DNA of 64,000 nucleotides from JACJWR01 sp964474045 (GTDB taxonomy: Bacteria; Actinomycetota; Actinomycetes; S36-B12; UBA10799). The notes under the pieces were generated by a model. That model had not been told where the DNA came from and made no database searches. It worked only from the letters and a program-made list of their open reading frames with translations. Shown one piece after another: positions 1-6,311 of the stretch; position 1 is the first letter of the stretch, and each line of letters starts with the position of its first letter. Location: assembly GCA_964474045.1 (NCBI GenBank), contig CAYYRC010000005.1, positions 62,001 through 126,000 on the forward strand. The letters run 5' to 3'. The position numbers and the translations under genes are program-made.

Positions 1-319
1 CCAGCCAGGCCACGACCACCAGCAACGCGCCGCCCAGGCGCACCCGTGAACTCAGCCGCCCCGGCTGGCGCACGCCCTCGCGTCCCCACGTGAACCAGCC
101 CCACACGGCAGCGGCAATGAAGATCAGCTGCATGGCCGCCGATGCCGGCAGGTGCCACTGCAGGAACAGCCATCCGTACAGCACGCTGGACACAAAGTAG
201 AAGGGCCAGGTCCAGCGGGTCCCCTTGATCCCCAGCCCGACGGCCACGATCGCCACGACGACGGCGAGCAGCTCCAGCCAGGTCACGTCGTAGCCCCAAG
301 CAGTGAACAGGACATTCAT
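1..319 (-). CDS. pnuC: PnuC-family nicotinamide riboside transporter, 3' end cut by window edge
   Basis: An open frame runs from ATG at 319 leftward off the window, so only about the first 106 residues are visible. It starts MNVLFTAWGYDVTWLELLAV, followed by three closely spaced hydrophobic segments. The W-P-F-Y-F then Q-W-H pattern and the Q-L-I-F-I-A-A-A-V-W-G-W helix are typical of the N-terminal half of PnuC transporters, which bring nicotinamide riboside or a related vitamin across the cytoplasmic membrane for NAD synthesis. Family assignment rests on overall pattern; the substrate cannot be read from this half. No partner gene is visible to the right on the same strand. Confidence 0.75.
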   Translation of the reverse strand, partial: MNVLFTAWGYDVTWLELLAVVVAIVAVGLGIKGTRWTWPFYFVSSVLYGWLFLQWHLPASAAMQLIFIAAAVWGWFTWGREGVRQPGRLSSRVRLGGALLVVVAWL

Positions 320-434
320 CGCGCAGCTCCCAACCCGGCATTACCCGGACGGTCAAGCGGTCGGCGGCCCGGTTGGCCGCCCTCTCAGCCCGGTTCGGTC
401 CGGGCTCCCGCGGTACCGACAGCCTACTCGTGGG

Positions 435-485
435 TGATCGTTGAGGTAGATGGTCGTCCCAGGTGTCCGTCTACCTCAACGATCA
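435..485. repeat. Long hairpin at the 3' end of the DUF559 gene
   Basis: Arms 435-450 (TGATCGTTGAGGTAGA) and 470-485 are perfect 16-bp inverted repeats. Two more G-C pairs lie inside (452-453 with 467-468) beyond one T-G wobble. The right arm contains the stop codon of the DUF559 gene. It is closely related to the hairpin at 1489-1545. It could act as a terminator, or as an end of a small hairpin-bounded unit. Confidence 0.85.
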
Positions 486-1436
486 TGAGGCCGCACCGGC
501 GAGCGCCAAGGCCTGGCGGATTTCGCGAACCACGCCCTCGGGTTCGTGCACGAGTCGGTCCCAGGTGAAGTGCAGAACGCGCCAGCCGGCCCCCTCCAGC
601 GCGTTGTGACGCTTGCGATCAGCGTTGAACCTGGCGTCGCCGTGGAAAGCTCGCCCGTCGATCTCCACCGCCACCAATGCCCCCGGGAAGGCAATGTCAA
701 TGACGTAGCGCTGGCCCCGGACTCGCACGGGATAGTTGGCCCGCCACTCTGTGAGGCCAGCCGCGCTCAACAACTGCTGGGCCAGCAGCTCAGCCTCGGA
801 GTGGGCCCCCGTGGCGACCAGTGCGGCCATGGCCCGCAGTTGGACTGCCCCGGGCATCCGCTGGTAGTCCGCGGCGGTGGTGGCCAGACCCCTCATGAAT
901 CCGGCCCATTCGGAGGTCCCACTCGCTCGATAGGTGAGGTTGCGGGCGTCCGACTCCGGCAGGAACCGCAGCAGGTCCAGCATGACCGTGTGCGGCTGCG
1001 CGATCCGCACGCCCAACATCGTCGCGCCGCCGTCGTCGCGCCGCTGGAGAACGCGAGCCGGAATAACGACCCGATACGGGTAGATGACCCAGGGCTCCAT
1101 CGTCTCCGGCAGAGCGTCCCAGGGCGGTGCGCGCAGCAGGCCGCGAACAGCGAGCACCGAGGGTCCCGTCAGGCAGGCCGCTCCGGATAGCCGGTGCGCG
1201 ACGATCAGCGACCGCTCTCGAAGACCGTCGGGCAGCCCGGGCAGCGCGAGCACGGATCGGCCGTGACGGACCCACACCCCTGCGCCTACTTGGCTGCGTA
1301 TCACGCGGCGACTGATGCCGAATTCCTCCTGCAACTGCTGGCTGCGGAACACCCCTCCCTGAGCCTTCGCAAACTCGTGGGCCCGACGCAGTGCGGCGTC
1401 CCGCGCCGAGATCGGCTGACTCACCATGCCCGCCAT
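483..1436 (-). CDS. DUF559 / AbiEi-like antitoxin-domain protein (Vsr-like nuclease fold)
   Basis: About 317 aa from ATG 1436; ATG 1427 is also possible, and neither has a strong ribosome binding site. The N-terminal third resembles the winged-helix AbiEi-type domain (F-R-S-Q-Q-L, then V-R-H-G-R-S-V-L). The C-terminal about 75 residues match DUF559, which has a Vsr-like endonuclease fold: V-A-V-E-I-D-G-R-A-F-H, then D-A-R-F-N-A-D-R-K-R-H, G-W-R-V-L-H-F-T-W. The E-I-D-G acidic pair and the following D are the expected metal-site positions. Such proteins are common in actinobacteria, often in many copies, and their function is not established; no partner toxin is adjacent. Hairpins lie at both ends of the gene, and the downstream one includes its stop codon. 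Confidence 0.7.
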   Translation of the reverse strand: MAGMVSQPISARDAALRRAHEFAKAQGGVFRSQQLQEEFGISRRVIRSQVGAGVWVRHGRSVLALPGLPDGLRERSLIVAHRLSGAACLTGPSVLAVRGLLRAPPWDALPETMEPWVIYPYRVVIPARVLQRRDDGGATMLGVRIAQPHTVMLDLLRFLPESDARNLTYRASGTSEWAGFMRGLATTAADYQRMPGAVQLRAMAALVATGAHSEAELLAQQLLSAAGLTEWRANYPVRVRGQRYVIDIAFPGALVAVEIDGRAFHGDARFNADRKRHNALEGAGWRVLHFTWDRLVHEPEGVVREIRQALALAGAAS

Positions 1437-1488
1437 GATGGCCAACCTGGGCAATCAGGGACCGTCGTAGTCCACAGGTGTACCCGGC

Positions 1489-1545
1489 CCATGATCATTG
1501 AGGTAGACGGTCCCCGCAGATGTTCGTCTACCTCAATGATCATGG
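1489..1545. repeat. Long hairpin upstream of the DUF559 gene
   Basis: Arms 1489-1509 and 1525-1545 are perfect 21-bp inverted repeats around a 15-nt loop. The arm core TGATCATTGAGGTAGACGG differs from the 435-453 arm at only two of 19 positions. It sits about 50 bp upstream of the DUF559 start codon. Confidence 0.9.
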
Positions 1546-1614
1546 ACACGAGTACCCGAAAAGCCTCAGCCAGCAGGAACTCTCACGAAATACCCACCCC
1601 CGGGTGTTGCCTTT

Positions 1615-1656
1615 GTTACTGACCAGTAGCATCATTAGGTTACTGATCGGTAACCT
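1615..1656. promoter_or_regulatory. Twin palindromic operators upstream of the acyl-CoA dehydrogenase
   Basis: Two related sites lie 24 bp apart: GTTACTGACCAGTAGC at 1615-1630 and GTTACTGATCGGTAAC at 1639-1654, the latter extending to the near-perfect palindrome 1637-1656. They match at 13 of 16 positions. Position (45-90 bp before the start codon) and symmetry fit a TetR-family repressor of fatty-acid oxidation genes. The regulator is not in the window. Confidence 0.7.
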
Positions 1657-1700
1657 CGGCGCCGGATCACGTCGCCGCCACTTTTCCCTGGAGCGTGACA

Positions 1701-3545
1701 ATGTCGCACTACAAGAGCAACGTCCGCGACATCGAATTCAACCTCTTCGAGGTCTTCGGTGCCGACAAGCGGATGGGCACCGGCCCGTTCGCCGAGATGG
1801 ACCCCGACACCGCCAAGGAGATTCTGCGCGAGGTCAACAAGCTCGCCTCCGGTCCGCTGTCCGAGACGCTGCTCAGCTCCGACCGCAACCCGCCGAAGTA
1901 CGACCCGGCGACCTACACAGTCACCATGCCGGAGGACTTCAAGGCCTCGTACCAGACGCTGATGGACGCCGGCTACTGGAGCCTGGAGCTGCCCGAGCAC
2001 CTGGGCGGCCAGGGCGCTCCCCCCAGCCTGCGCTGGGCCGTGGCGGAACTGCTGCTGGGCGCGAACCCGGCCGCGTTCATGTACATGGCAGGCCCCGGCT
2101 TCGCCTCCATCTTGGACGCCCTCGGCAACGAGGACCAGAAGAAGATGGCCGAGCGGATGATCGAGAACCAGTGGGGCGCCACCATGGTGCTCACCGAGCC
2201 GGACGCCGGCTCGGACGTCGGCGCCGGGCGCACCAAGGCGTTCCTCCAGGACGACGGCACCTGGCACATCGAGGGCGTCAAGCGCTTCATCACCTCTGCC
2301 GAGCACGACATGAGCGACAACATCGTGCACCTGGTGCTCGCACGCCCCGAGGGCGTCGAGGGCGCCGGCGGCCCCGGCACCAAGGGCCTGAGCCTGTTCG
2401 TGGTGCCGAAGTACCTGTTCGACATCGAGACCGGCGAGATCGGCGAGCGCAACGGCGCCTACGTCACCAACGTCGAGAAGAAGATGGGCCTCAAGGCCTC
2501 CACCACCTGCGAGCTCACCTTCGGCGACAAGGAGCCGGCGATCGGCTACCTCGTCGGCGACGTGCACGAGGGCATCGCGCAGATGTTCAAGGTCATCGAG
2601 TACGCCCGCATGATGGTCGGGACCAAGGCCATCGCGACGCTGTCCACCGGTTACCTGAACGCGCTGGACTATGCCAAGAACCGCGTCCAGGGCTCGGACA
2701 TGACGCAGATGATGGACAAGACCGCACCGCGGGTTGCCATCACCGCCCACCCCGACGTGCGCCGCAGCCTGATGCTGCAGAAGGCCTACGCCGAGGGCAT
2801 GCGGGCGCTGGTGCTCTACACCGCGTCGTGGCAGGACCTGGTGGCCCTGGGCCACGCCGGCGAGGGCGACGCGGACCTGGCCGAGCGGATGAACGACCTG
2901 CTGCTGCCGATCGTCAAGGGCGTGGGCTCGGAGCGCTCGTACGAGATGCTGGCCGTCGCGCTGCAGACCCTGGGCGGCTCTGGCTACCTGCAGGACTACC
3001 CCATCGAGCAGTACATCCGCGACGCCAAGATCGACACCCTCTACGAGGGCACGACGGCCATCCAGGGCCTGGACTTCTTCTTCCGGAAGATGATCCGCGA
3101 CCAGTTCAAGGCCGTGTCGCACCTCGCGGCCGAGATCACCGAGACCGTCAAGGGCGACACCGGGAACGGCCAGCTGCTGGCCGCGCGCGAGCTGCTGGGC
3201 AAGGCGCTCGAGGACGTCCAGGGCATGCTCGGTGCCCTCGGCGGCTGGGCCATGAAGTCGCAGACCGAGCCGCAGGAGCTGTACCGGGTGGGGCTGAACA
3301 CCACCCGGCTGCTCATGGCGACCGGGGATCTGGTGATCGGCTGGCTGCTCATCCGCCAGGCCGAGGTGGCCATTGCTGCGTTGGAGAACGACACCCTGTC
3401 GGCGAAGGACCGCGCCTTCTACGAGGGCAAGGTCGCCACGGCTCGCTGGTTCGCCCAGAACCGCCTGCCGCTGCTGACGTCCGAGCGAGCCGTGGCCGAG
3501 GCCACCTCGCTGGACATCATGGAGCTGGACGAGGCGTCCTTCTGA
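1701..3545 (+). CDS. Acyl-CoA dehydrogenase, large FadE5-like type
   Basis: 614 aa from ATG 1701, chosen because CTGGAG at 1688-1693 gives normal spacing; an in-frame GTG lies two codons upstream. It catalyses FAD-dependent alpha,beta-dehydrogenation of acyl-CoA in the cytoplasm. Visible marks are an N-terminal helical extension, the middle-domain stretch T-E-P-D-A-G-S-D-V-G-A, and the C-terminal region around Y-E-G-T-T-A-I-Q-G-L-D, where the acidic base of this family lies. The length, beyond the usual 380-400 aa, fits the subfamily with an extra C-terminal domain. It stands alone between twin operators and a strong terminator, so it is probably monocistronic. Chain-length preference cannot be read. 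Confidence 0.92.
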   Translation: MSHYKSNVRDIEFNLFEVFGADKRMGTGPFAEMDPDTAKEILREVNKLASGPLSETLLSSDRNPPKYDPATYTVTMPEDFKASYQTLMDAGYWSLELPEHLGGQGAPPSLRWAVAELLLGANPAAFMYMAGPGFASILDALGNEDQKKMAERMIENQWGATMVLTEPDAGSDVGAGRTKAFLQDDGTWHIEGVKRFITSAEHDMSDNIVHLVLARPEGVEGAGGPGTKGLSLFVVPKYLFDIETGEIGERNGAYVTNVEKKMGLKASTTCELTFGDKEPAIGYLVGDVHEGIAQMFKVIEYARMMVGTKAIATLSTGYLNALDYAKNRVQGSDMTQMMDKTAPRVAITAHPDVRRSLMLQKAYAEGMRALVLYTASWQDLVALGHAGEGDADLAERMNDLLLPIVKGVGSERSYEMLAVALQTLGGSGYLQDYPIEQYIRDAKIDTLYEGTTAIQGLDFFFRKMIRDQFKAVSHLAAEITETVKGDTGNGQLLAARELLGKALEDVQGMLGALGGWAMKSQTEPQELYRVGLNTTRLLMATGDLVIGWLLIRQAEVAIAALENDTLSAKDRAFYEGKVATARWFAQNRLPLLTSERAVAEATSLDIMELDEASF

Positions 3546-3560
3546 GGCTCTGATTTCCCC

Positions 3561-3604
3561 CGACAGAGGGGGTCGGCTGCGGTTGCGGTCGGCCCCCTCT
3601 GTCG
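3561..3604 (+). terminator. Terminator after the acyl-CoA dehydrogenase
   Basis: Arms 3561-3572 (CGACAGAGGGGG) and 3593-3604 pair perfectly over 12 bp, 15 bp after the stop codon. There is no U-rich tail, as is common in high-GC actinobacteria. Confidence 0.75.
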
Positions 3605-3645
3605 TGTCCCGGGGGCCGGGCCCGGGGGCCGGGCCCCGGGAGCCT

Positions 3646-3745
3646 NNNNNNNNNNNNNNNNNNNNNNNNNNNNNNNNNNNNNNNNNNNNNNNNNNNNNNN
3701 NNNNNNNNNNNNNNNNNNNNNNNNNNNNNNNNNNNNNNNNNNNNN
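3646..3745. other. Assembly gap of 100 N
   Basis: Exactly 100 unknown bases, the usual placeholder for a scaffold join of unknown length. The left edge is an extremely GC-rich run of CCGGG/GGGCC words (3609-3640). The right edge enters a tandem repeat array. Real sequence may be missing or collapsed. Confidence 0.98.
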
Positions 3746-3772
3746 GCGTGCGATTTTGGGCTTTACGCCTGC

Positions 3773-3880
3773 GCGGGCCCCTCCGACCTCCGGTCCGGCT
3801 CCACGTGGGGCGGGCCCCTCCGACCTCCGGTCCGGCTCCACGTGGGGCGGGCCCCTCCGACCTCCGGTCGGGCTCCTCGA
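3773..3880. repeat. 37-bp tandem repeat array, about 2.9 copies
   Basis: Copies begin at 3773, 3810 and 3847, each with GCGGGCCCCTCCGACCTCCG. The first two are identical over the full 37-bp unit; the third diverges after the GGTC near 3870. The array sits beside the assembly gap and ends just before the promoter of the nitrilase-family gene. There are no unique spacers, so it is not a CRISPR. Confidence 0.9.
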
Positions 3881-3888
3881 TGGCCGCG

Positions 3889-3894
3889 TAGGGT
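3889..3894 (+). promoter_or_regulatory. Putative -10 (TAGGGT), leaderless nitrilase gene
   Basis: TAGGGT ends 7 nt before GTG 3902, placing transcription start at or next to the start codon. No ribosome binding site is needed. Confidence 0.5.
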
Positions 3895-3901
3895 GGGCGT
3901 C

Positions 3902-4723
3902 GTGGTGGACGTGGCGCTGGTGCAGCTGGCCCTGACCGCAGGTGGGTCGGGCCAGGTGCGGCCGATCGAGAGTGCATCGGAGGGCGTCAAAGAGGCGGCG
4001 GCAGCGGGGGCGGGGTTCGTCGTGCTGCCCGAGTTGTGGCGCACCGGGCCGTTCGAGCTGGAGGCCACCCTGGGGGCGGCGGAATACATCGACGGGCCCA
4101 TGGTCAGCGCGCTGTCGACGCTCGCTGCGGAGCTGGGCATCTGGTTGCACGGCGGCTCGTTCCTGGAGCGCGCGCGACGCGGCCGGGAAGGACCCGCCGA
4201 CTCCACGCAGATCTACAACACCTCGCTGCTGTTCGACCCCGCCGGCGATCTCGTGGCCAGCTACCGCAAGCGCCACCTTTTCGGCTTCGACTCCGGCGAA
4301 GCGGCGCTGATCGACGCTGGCGACGAGGTGGTGGTGGTCGATACGCCAATCGGACCGACCGGCTTGGCCACCTGCTATGACCTTCGGTTTCCCGAGCACT
4401 TCCGGGCGCTCATGGAGGCTGGGGCCGAGGCGATCATCGTCAGCTCCGGCTGGCCCGAGGTGCGTATCAGTCACTGGCAGGTCCTTTGCCGCGCCCGCGC
4501 CATTGAGAACCAGGTGAACCTGCTGGCCTGCAATGCCGCCGGCGTGAGCGGCGCCGTGCCGCTCGGCGGCCGCTCGAACGTGCTCGACCCGTGGGGTGAC
4601 GTGCTGGCTGAGGCCGGCCCGCAGCCGACGACCCTGGTCGCCCACATCGACCCCGCCAGCCCGGGCCGCACCCGCGGGGAGTTCCCCGTGCTGCGGGATC
4701 GGCGGGATGTGCACGGCAGCTAA
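3902..4723 (+). CDS. Carbon-nitrogen hydrolase (nitrilase superfamily)
   Basis: 273 aa from GTG 3902; the start is set by the -10 at 3889. The frame stays open upstream into the repeats, but that part looks non-coding. The catalytic triad is visible: Glu44 in L-P-E-L-W, Lys123 in Y-R-K-R-H-L-F, and the nucleophile Cys158 in T-C-Y-D-L-R-F-P-E. This is the omega-amidase/carbamoylase-like branch, cytoplasmic, hydrolysing a C-N amide bond. The Y-D-L-R-F-P-E form is typical of bacterial omega-amidase-type (Nit2-like) proteins, but the substrate is not determinable here. The stop codon doubles as the -10 of the next gene. Confidence 0.88.
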   Translation: MVDVALVQLALTAGGSGQVRPIESASEGVKEAAAAGAGFVVLPELWRTGPFELEATLGAAEYIDGPMVSALSTLAAELGIWLHGGSFLERARRGREGPADSTQIYNTSLLFDPAGDLVASYRKRHLFGFDSGEAALIDAGDEVVVVDTPIGPTGLATCYDLRFPEHFRALMEAGAEAIIVSSGWPEVRISHWQVLCRARAIENQVNLLACNAAGVSGAVPLGGRSNVLDPWGDVLAEAGPQPTTLVAHIDPASPGRTRGEFPVLRDRRDVHGS

Positions 4724-4726
4724 TCT
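4721..4726 (+). promoter_or_regulatory. Putative -10 (TAATCT) overlapping a stop codon
   Basis: TAATCT begins with the TAA stop of the hydrolase gene and ends 6 nt before ATG 4733. There is no ribosome binding site in the 9-bp gap, so a leaderless transcript or simple readthrough are the alternatives. Confidence 0.4.
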
Positions 4727-4732
4727 GGTCGA

Positions 4733-5572
4733 ATGGACCGCCTGCCGCCCTCAGCTACCCCCTACCCCGAACTCGTCGCGGCCTGGGCCAGCGCCGTCGA
4801 GGGCTTCGCCGCGACCGCCGAGTCGCTCACCGCCGAGCAGTGGTACGCCGCAAGCGTGCTTCCAGGGTGGACAAACGGCGACATCGTGGCCCACGTCGTG
4901 GGCATCGAGCAGGATCTGCTCGGCGAACCGCTGCCCACCATCGACATCGACTGGGACACCAAACCCCATGCCCGGGACCTGTTCAGCCGCTACACGGAGA
5001 TCGCCGTCGAGGCCCGGCGCGGCGAAGAGCCCGGCGAGGTCTGCGCCGAGCTCCGCAAGGCCATCTCCGCACGGCGTGCCCAGCTGGCGACCGAGCCCCA
5101 CGACCTGGGACAGGTGGTGCGAGGCCCGGGCGGCTGGGAGCTGCCCCGCGGCGTGGTCGTGCGGATGCGCTGCTTCGACATCTGGGTGCACGAGCAGGAT
5201 CTGCGCATGGCCACCGGTGAGCCCGGCGACCTGGGCACCGCCGCGGCGTGGACGGCAGCGAGCCAGATGGTCAAGGGACTGGGCCGAACCTGGGCCAAGG
5301 CGGTAGGGGCGCCGGCCGATCGCTCGGCCATCGTCGACGTGACCGGACCCGGGGTGGTGTTCCGAGTTCAGGTGGCGACCGGGGAGGACGGTCGCGCTCG
5401 CGCCATCGAGGCTGATCCCGCGGCTCGGGCGGACGTCATCGTGACGATGTCGTGGCCGACGTTCGCCGCCCTCAGCACCGGGCGCCCCGCGCCGGAGCAG
5501 CCTGGGATTGACATCGACGGTGAGCGCGGCCTGGGAGAACTGCTGGTCACCAGCCTGAACATCGCACCCTGA
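4733..5572 (+). CDS. Maleylpyruvate isomerase-family, mycothiol-dependent-type protein
   Basis: 279 aa. The N-terminal about 150 residues have the DinB-like four-helix pattern of the mycothiol-dependent maleylpyruvate isomerase family: W-T-N-G-D-I-V-A-H-V-V-G-I-E near residue 50 and C-F-D-I-W-V-H-E-Q-D-L-R near residue 150. The two histidines and following acidic residues are the expected metal ligands. The C-terminal about 100 residues resemble the SCP2-like sterol-carrier domain that accompanies it. Members use the actinobacterial thiol mycothiol as cofactor, or detoxify through it. The actual reaction is unknown. It fits an actinomycete host that makes mycothiol. Confidence 0.82.
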   Translation: MDRLPPSATPYPELVAAWASAVEGFAATAESLTAEQWYAASVLPGWTNGDIVAHVVGIEQDLLGEPLPTIDIDWDTKPHARDLFSRYTEIAVEARRGEEPGEVCAELRKAISARRAQLATEPHDLGQVVRGPGGWELPRGVVVRMRCFDIWVHEQDLRMATGEPGDLGTAAAWTAASQMVKGLGRTWAKAVGAPADRSAIVDVTGPGVVFRVQVATGEDGRARAIEADPAARADVIVTMSWPTFAALSTGRPAPEQPGIDIDGERGLGELLVTSLNIAP

Positions 5573-5589
5573 ACCCGGCACGAGAGCCA

Positions 5590-5613
5590 CCCGTGCGCGC
5601 ACGGGACTATCCT
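5590..5613 (+). promoter_or_regulatory. devR promoter: 16-bp palindrome plus -10 TATCCT
   Basis: A perfect 16-bp palindrome (CCCGTGCGCGCACGGG) spans 5590-5605. It overlaps GGGACTAT (5603-5610), which matches a DevR-box half-site, and TATCCT (5608-5613), which ends 7 nt before ATG 5621. The palindrome could be an operator or the terminator of the gene to the left. Confidence 0.5.
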
Positions 5614-5620
5614 CGACAAC

Positions 5621-6280
5621 ATGCCCGACAAAGACAGCCCGCGGATCCGAGTGTTCCTGCTGGACGATCACGAGGTGGTGCGCCGGGGCCTGGCGGAGCT
5701 GTTGAGCATGGAACCCGACATCGAGGTCGTAGGCGAGTCGGGCACCGCCCATGACGCCGTCACCAGGATCAACGCCACCCGGCCGGACGTCGCGGTGCTC
5801 GACGTACGGCTGCCCGACGGCAGCGGGGTAGAGGTCTGCCGCGACATCCGCAACGAGAACCCGCAGATCTACGCCTTGATGCTCACGTCGTACGCCGACG
5901 ACGAGGCGCTCTTCGACTCGATCATGGCCGGAGCCTCGGGCTACTGCCTCAAGGACATCCGCGGCCACGACCTCGTGGGGGCCATCCGCAACGTGGCCTC
6001 GGGGCGCAGCCTGCTGGACCCGGTCGCCACGGCGCGGGTGCTGGCGCGCCTGCGCGGCAGCAACGAGCCCGATGAGCGGCTGACCAACCTGACGGCGCAG
6101 GAGCGGCGCATCCTCGACCTCATCGGCGAGGGCCTGACCAATCGCCAGATCGGCGACCGGCTGCACCTGGCCGAGAAGACGGTGAAGAACTACGTCAGCT
6201 CGCTGCTGGCCAAGCTCGGCATGGAGCGTCGCACCCAGGCCGCCGCCTATGTCGTGCGGATGCAGGAGCACAAGGAATAG
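5621..6280 (+). CDS. devR: DevR/DosR-type NarL-family response regulator
   Basis: 219 aa. Receiver domain 9-125 has the acidic pocket D-D-H, phospho-acceptor Asp61 in A-V-L-D-V-R-L-P-D-G, the T-S-Y switch and the conserved Lys in C-L-K-D-I. A LuxR/GerE DNA-binding domain covers about 150-212 (L-T-A-Q-E-R-R-I-L, then E-K-T-V-K-N-Y-V-S-S-L-L-A-K-L). The D-D-H-E-V-V-R-R-G-L and L-A-K-L-G-M-E-R-R-T-Q-A-A stretches are characteristic of mycobacterial DosR/DevR, the regulator of hypoxia, NO and CO responses. Its gene converges on devS, and a matching DNA box lies upstream of cydA. Probably leaderless. Function is inferred from family and context. Confidence 0.88.
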   Translation: MPDKDSPRIRVFLLDDHEVVRRGLAELLSMEPDIEVVGESGTAHDAVTRINATRPDVAVLDVRLPDGSGVEVCRDIRNENPQIYALMLTSYADDEALFDSIMAGASGYCLKDIRGHDLVGAIRNVASGRSLLDPVATARVLARLRGSNEPDERLTNLTAQERRILDLIGEGLTNRQIGDRLHLAEKTVKNYVSSLLAKLGMERRTQAAAYVVRMQEHKE

Positions 6281-6311
6281 GGACGCCCCCCTGGCGGCAG
6301 CTGCTGCGGCA

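Noticed and set aside
483..1436. A complete type IV toxin-antitoxin pair
   Set aside because: Only the AbiEi-like/DUF559 gene is present; no nucleotidyltransferase (AbiEii-like) toxin gene is adjacent.
3773..3880. CRISPR array
   Set aside because: Units are strictly contiguous at 37 bp with no spacers and no cas genes nearby.
1520..3977. Very long open frames on both strands across the acyl-CoA dehydrogenase (677 and 780 codons)
   Set aside because: Arg/Pro/His-rich translations typical of frame shadows in 70% GC DNA; one runs through the N gap. The acyl-CoA dehydrogenase frame has clear family motifs.
5603..5610. A full DevR box before devR
   Set aside because: Only the left half-site GGGACTAT is present; the right half does not match.
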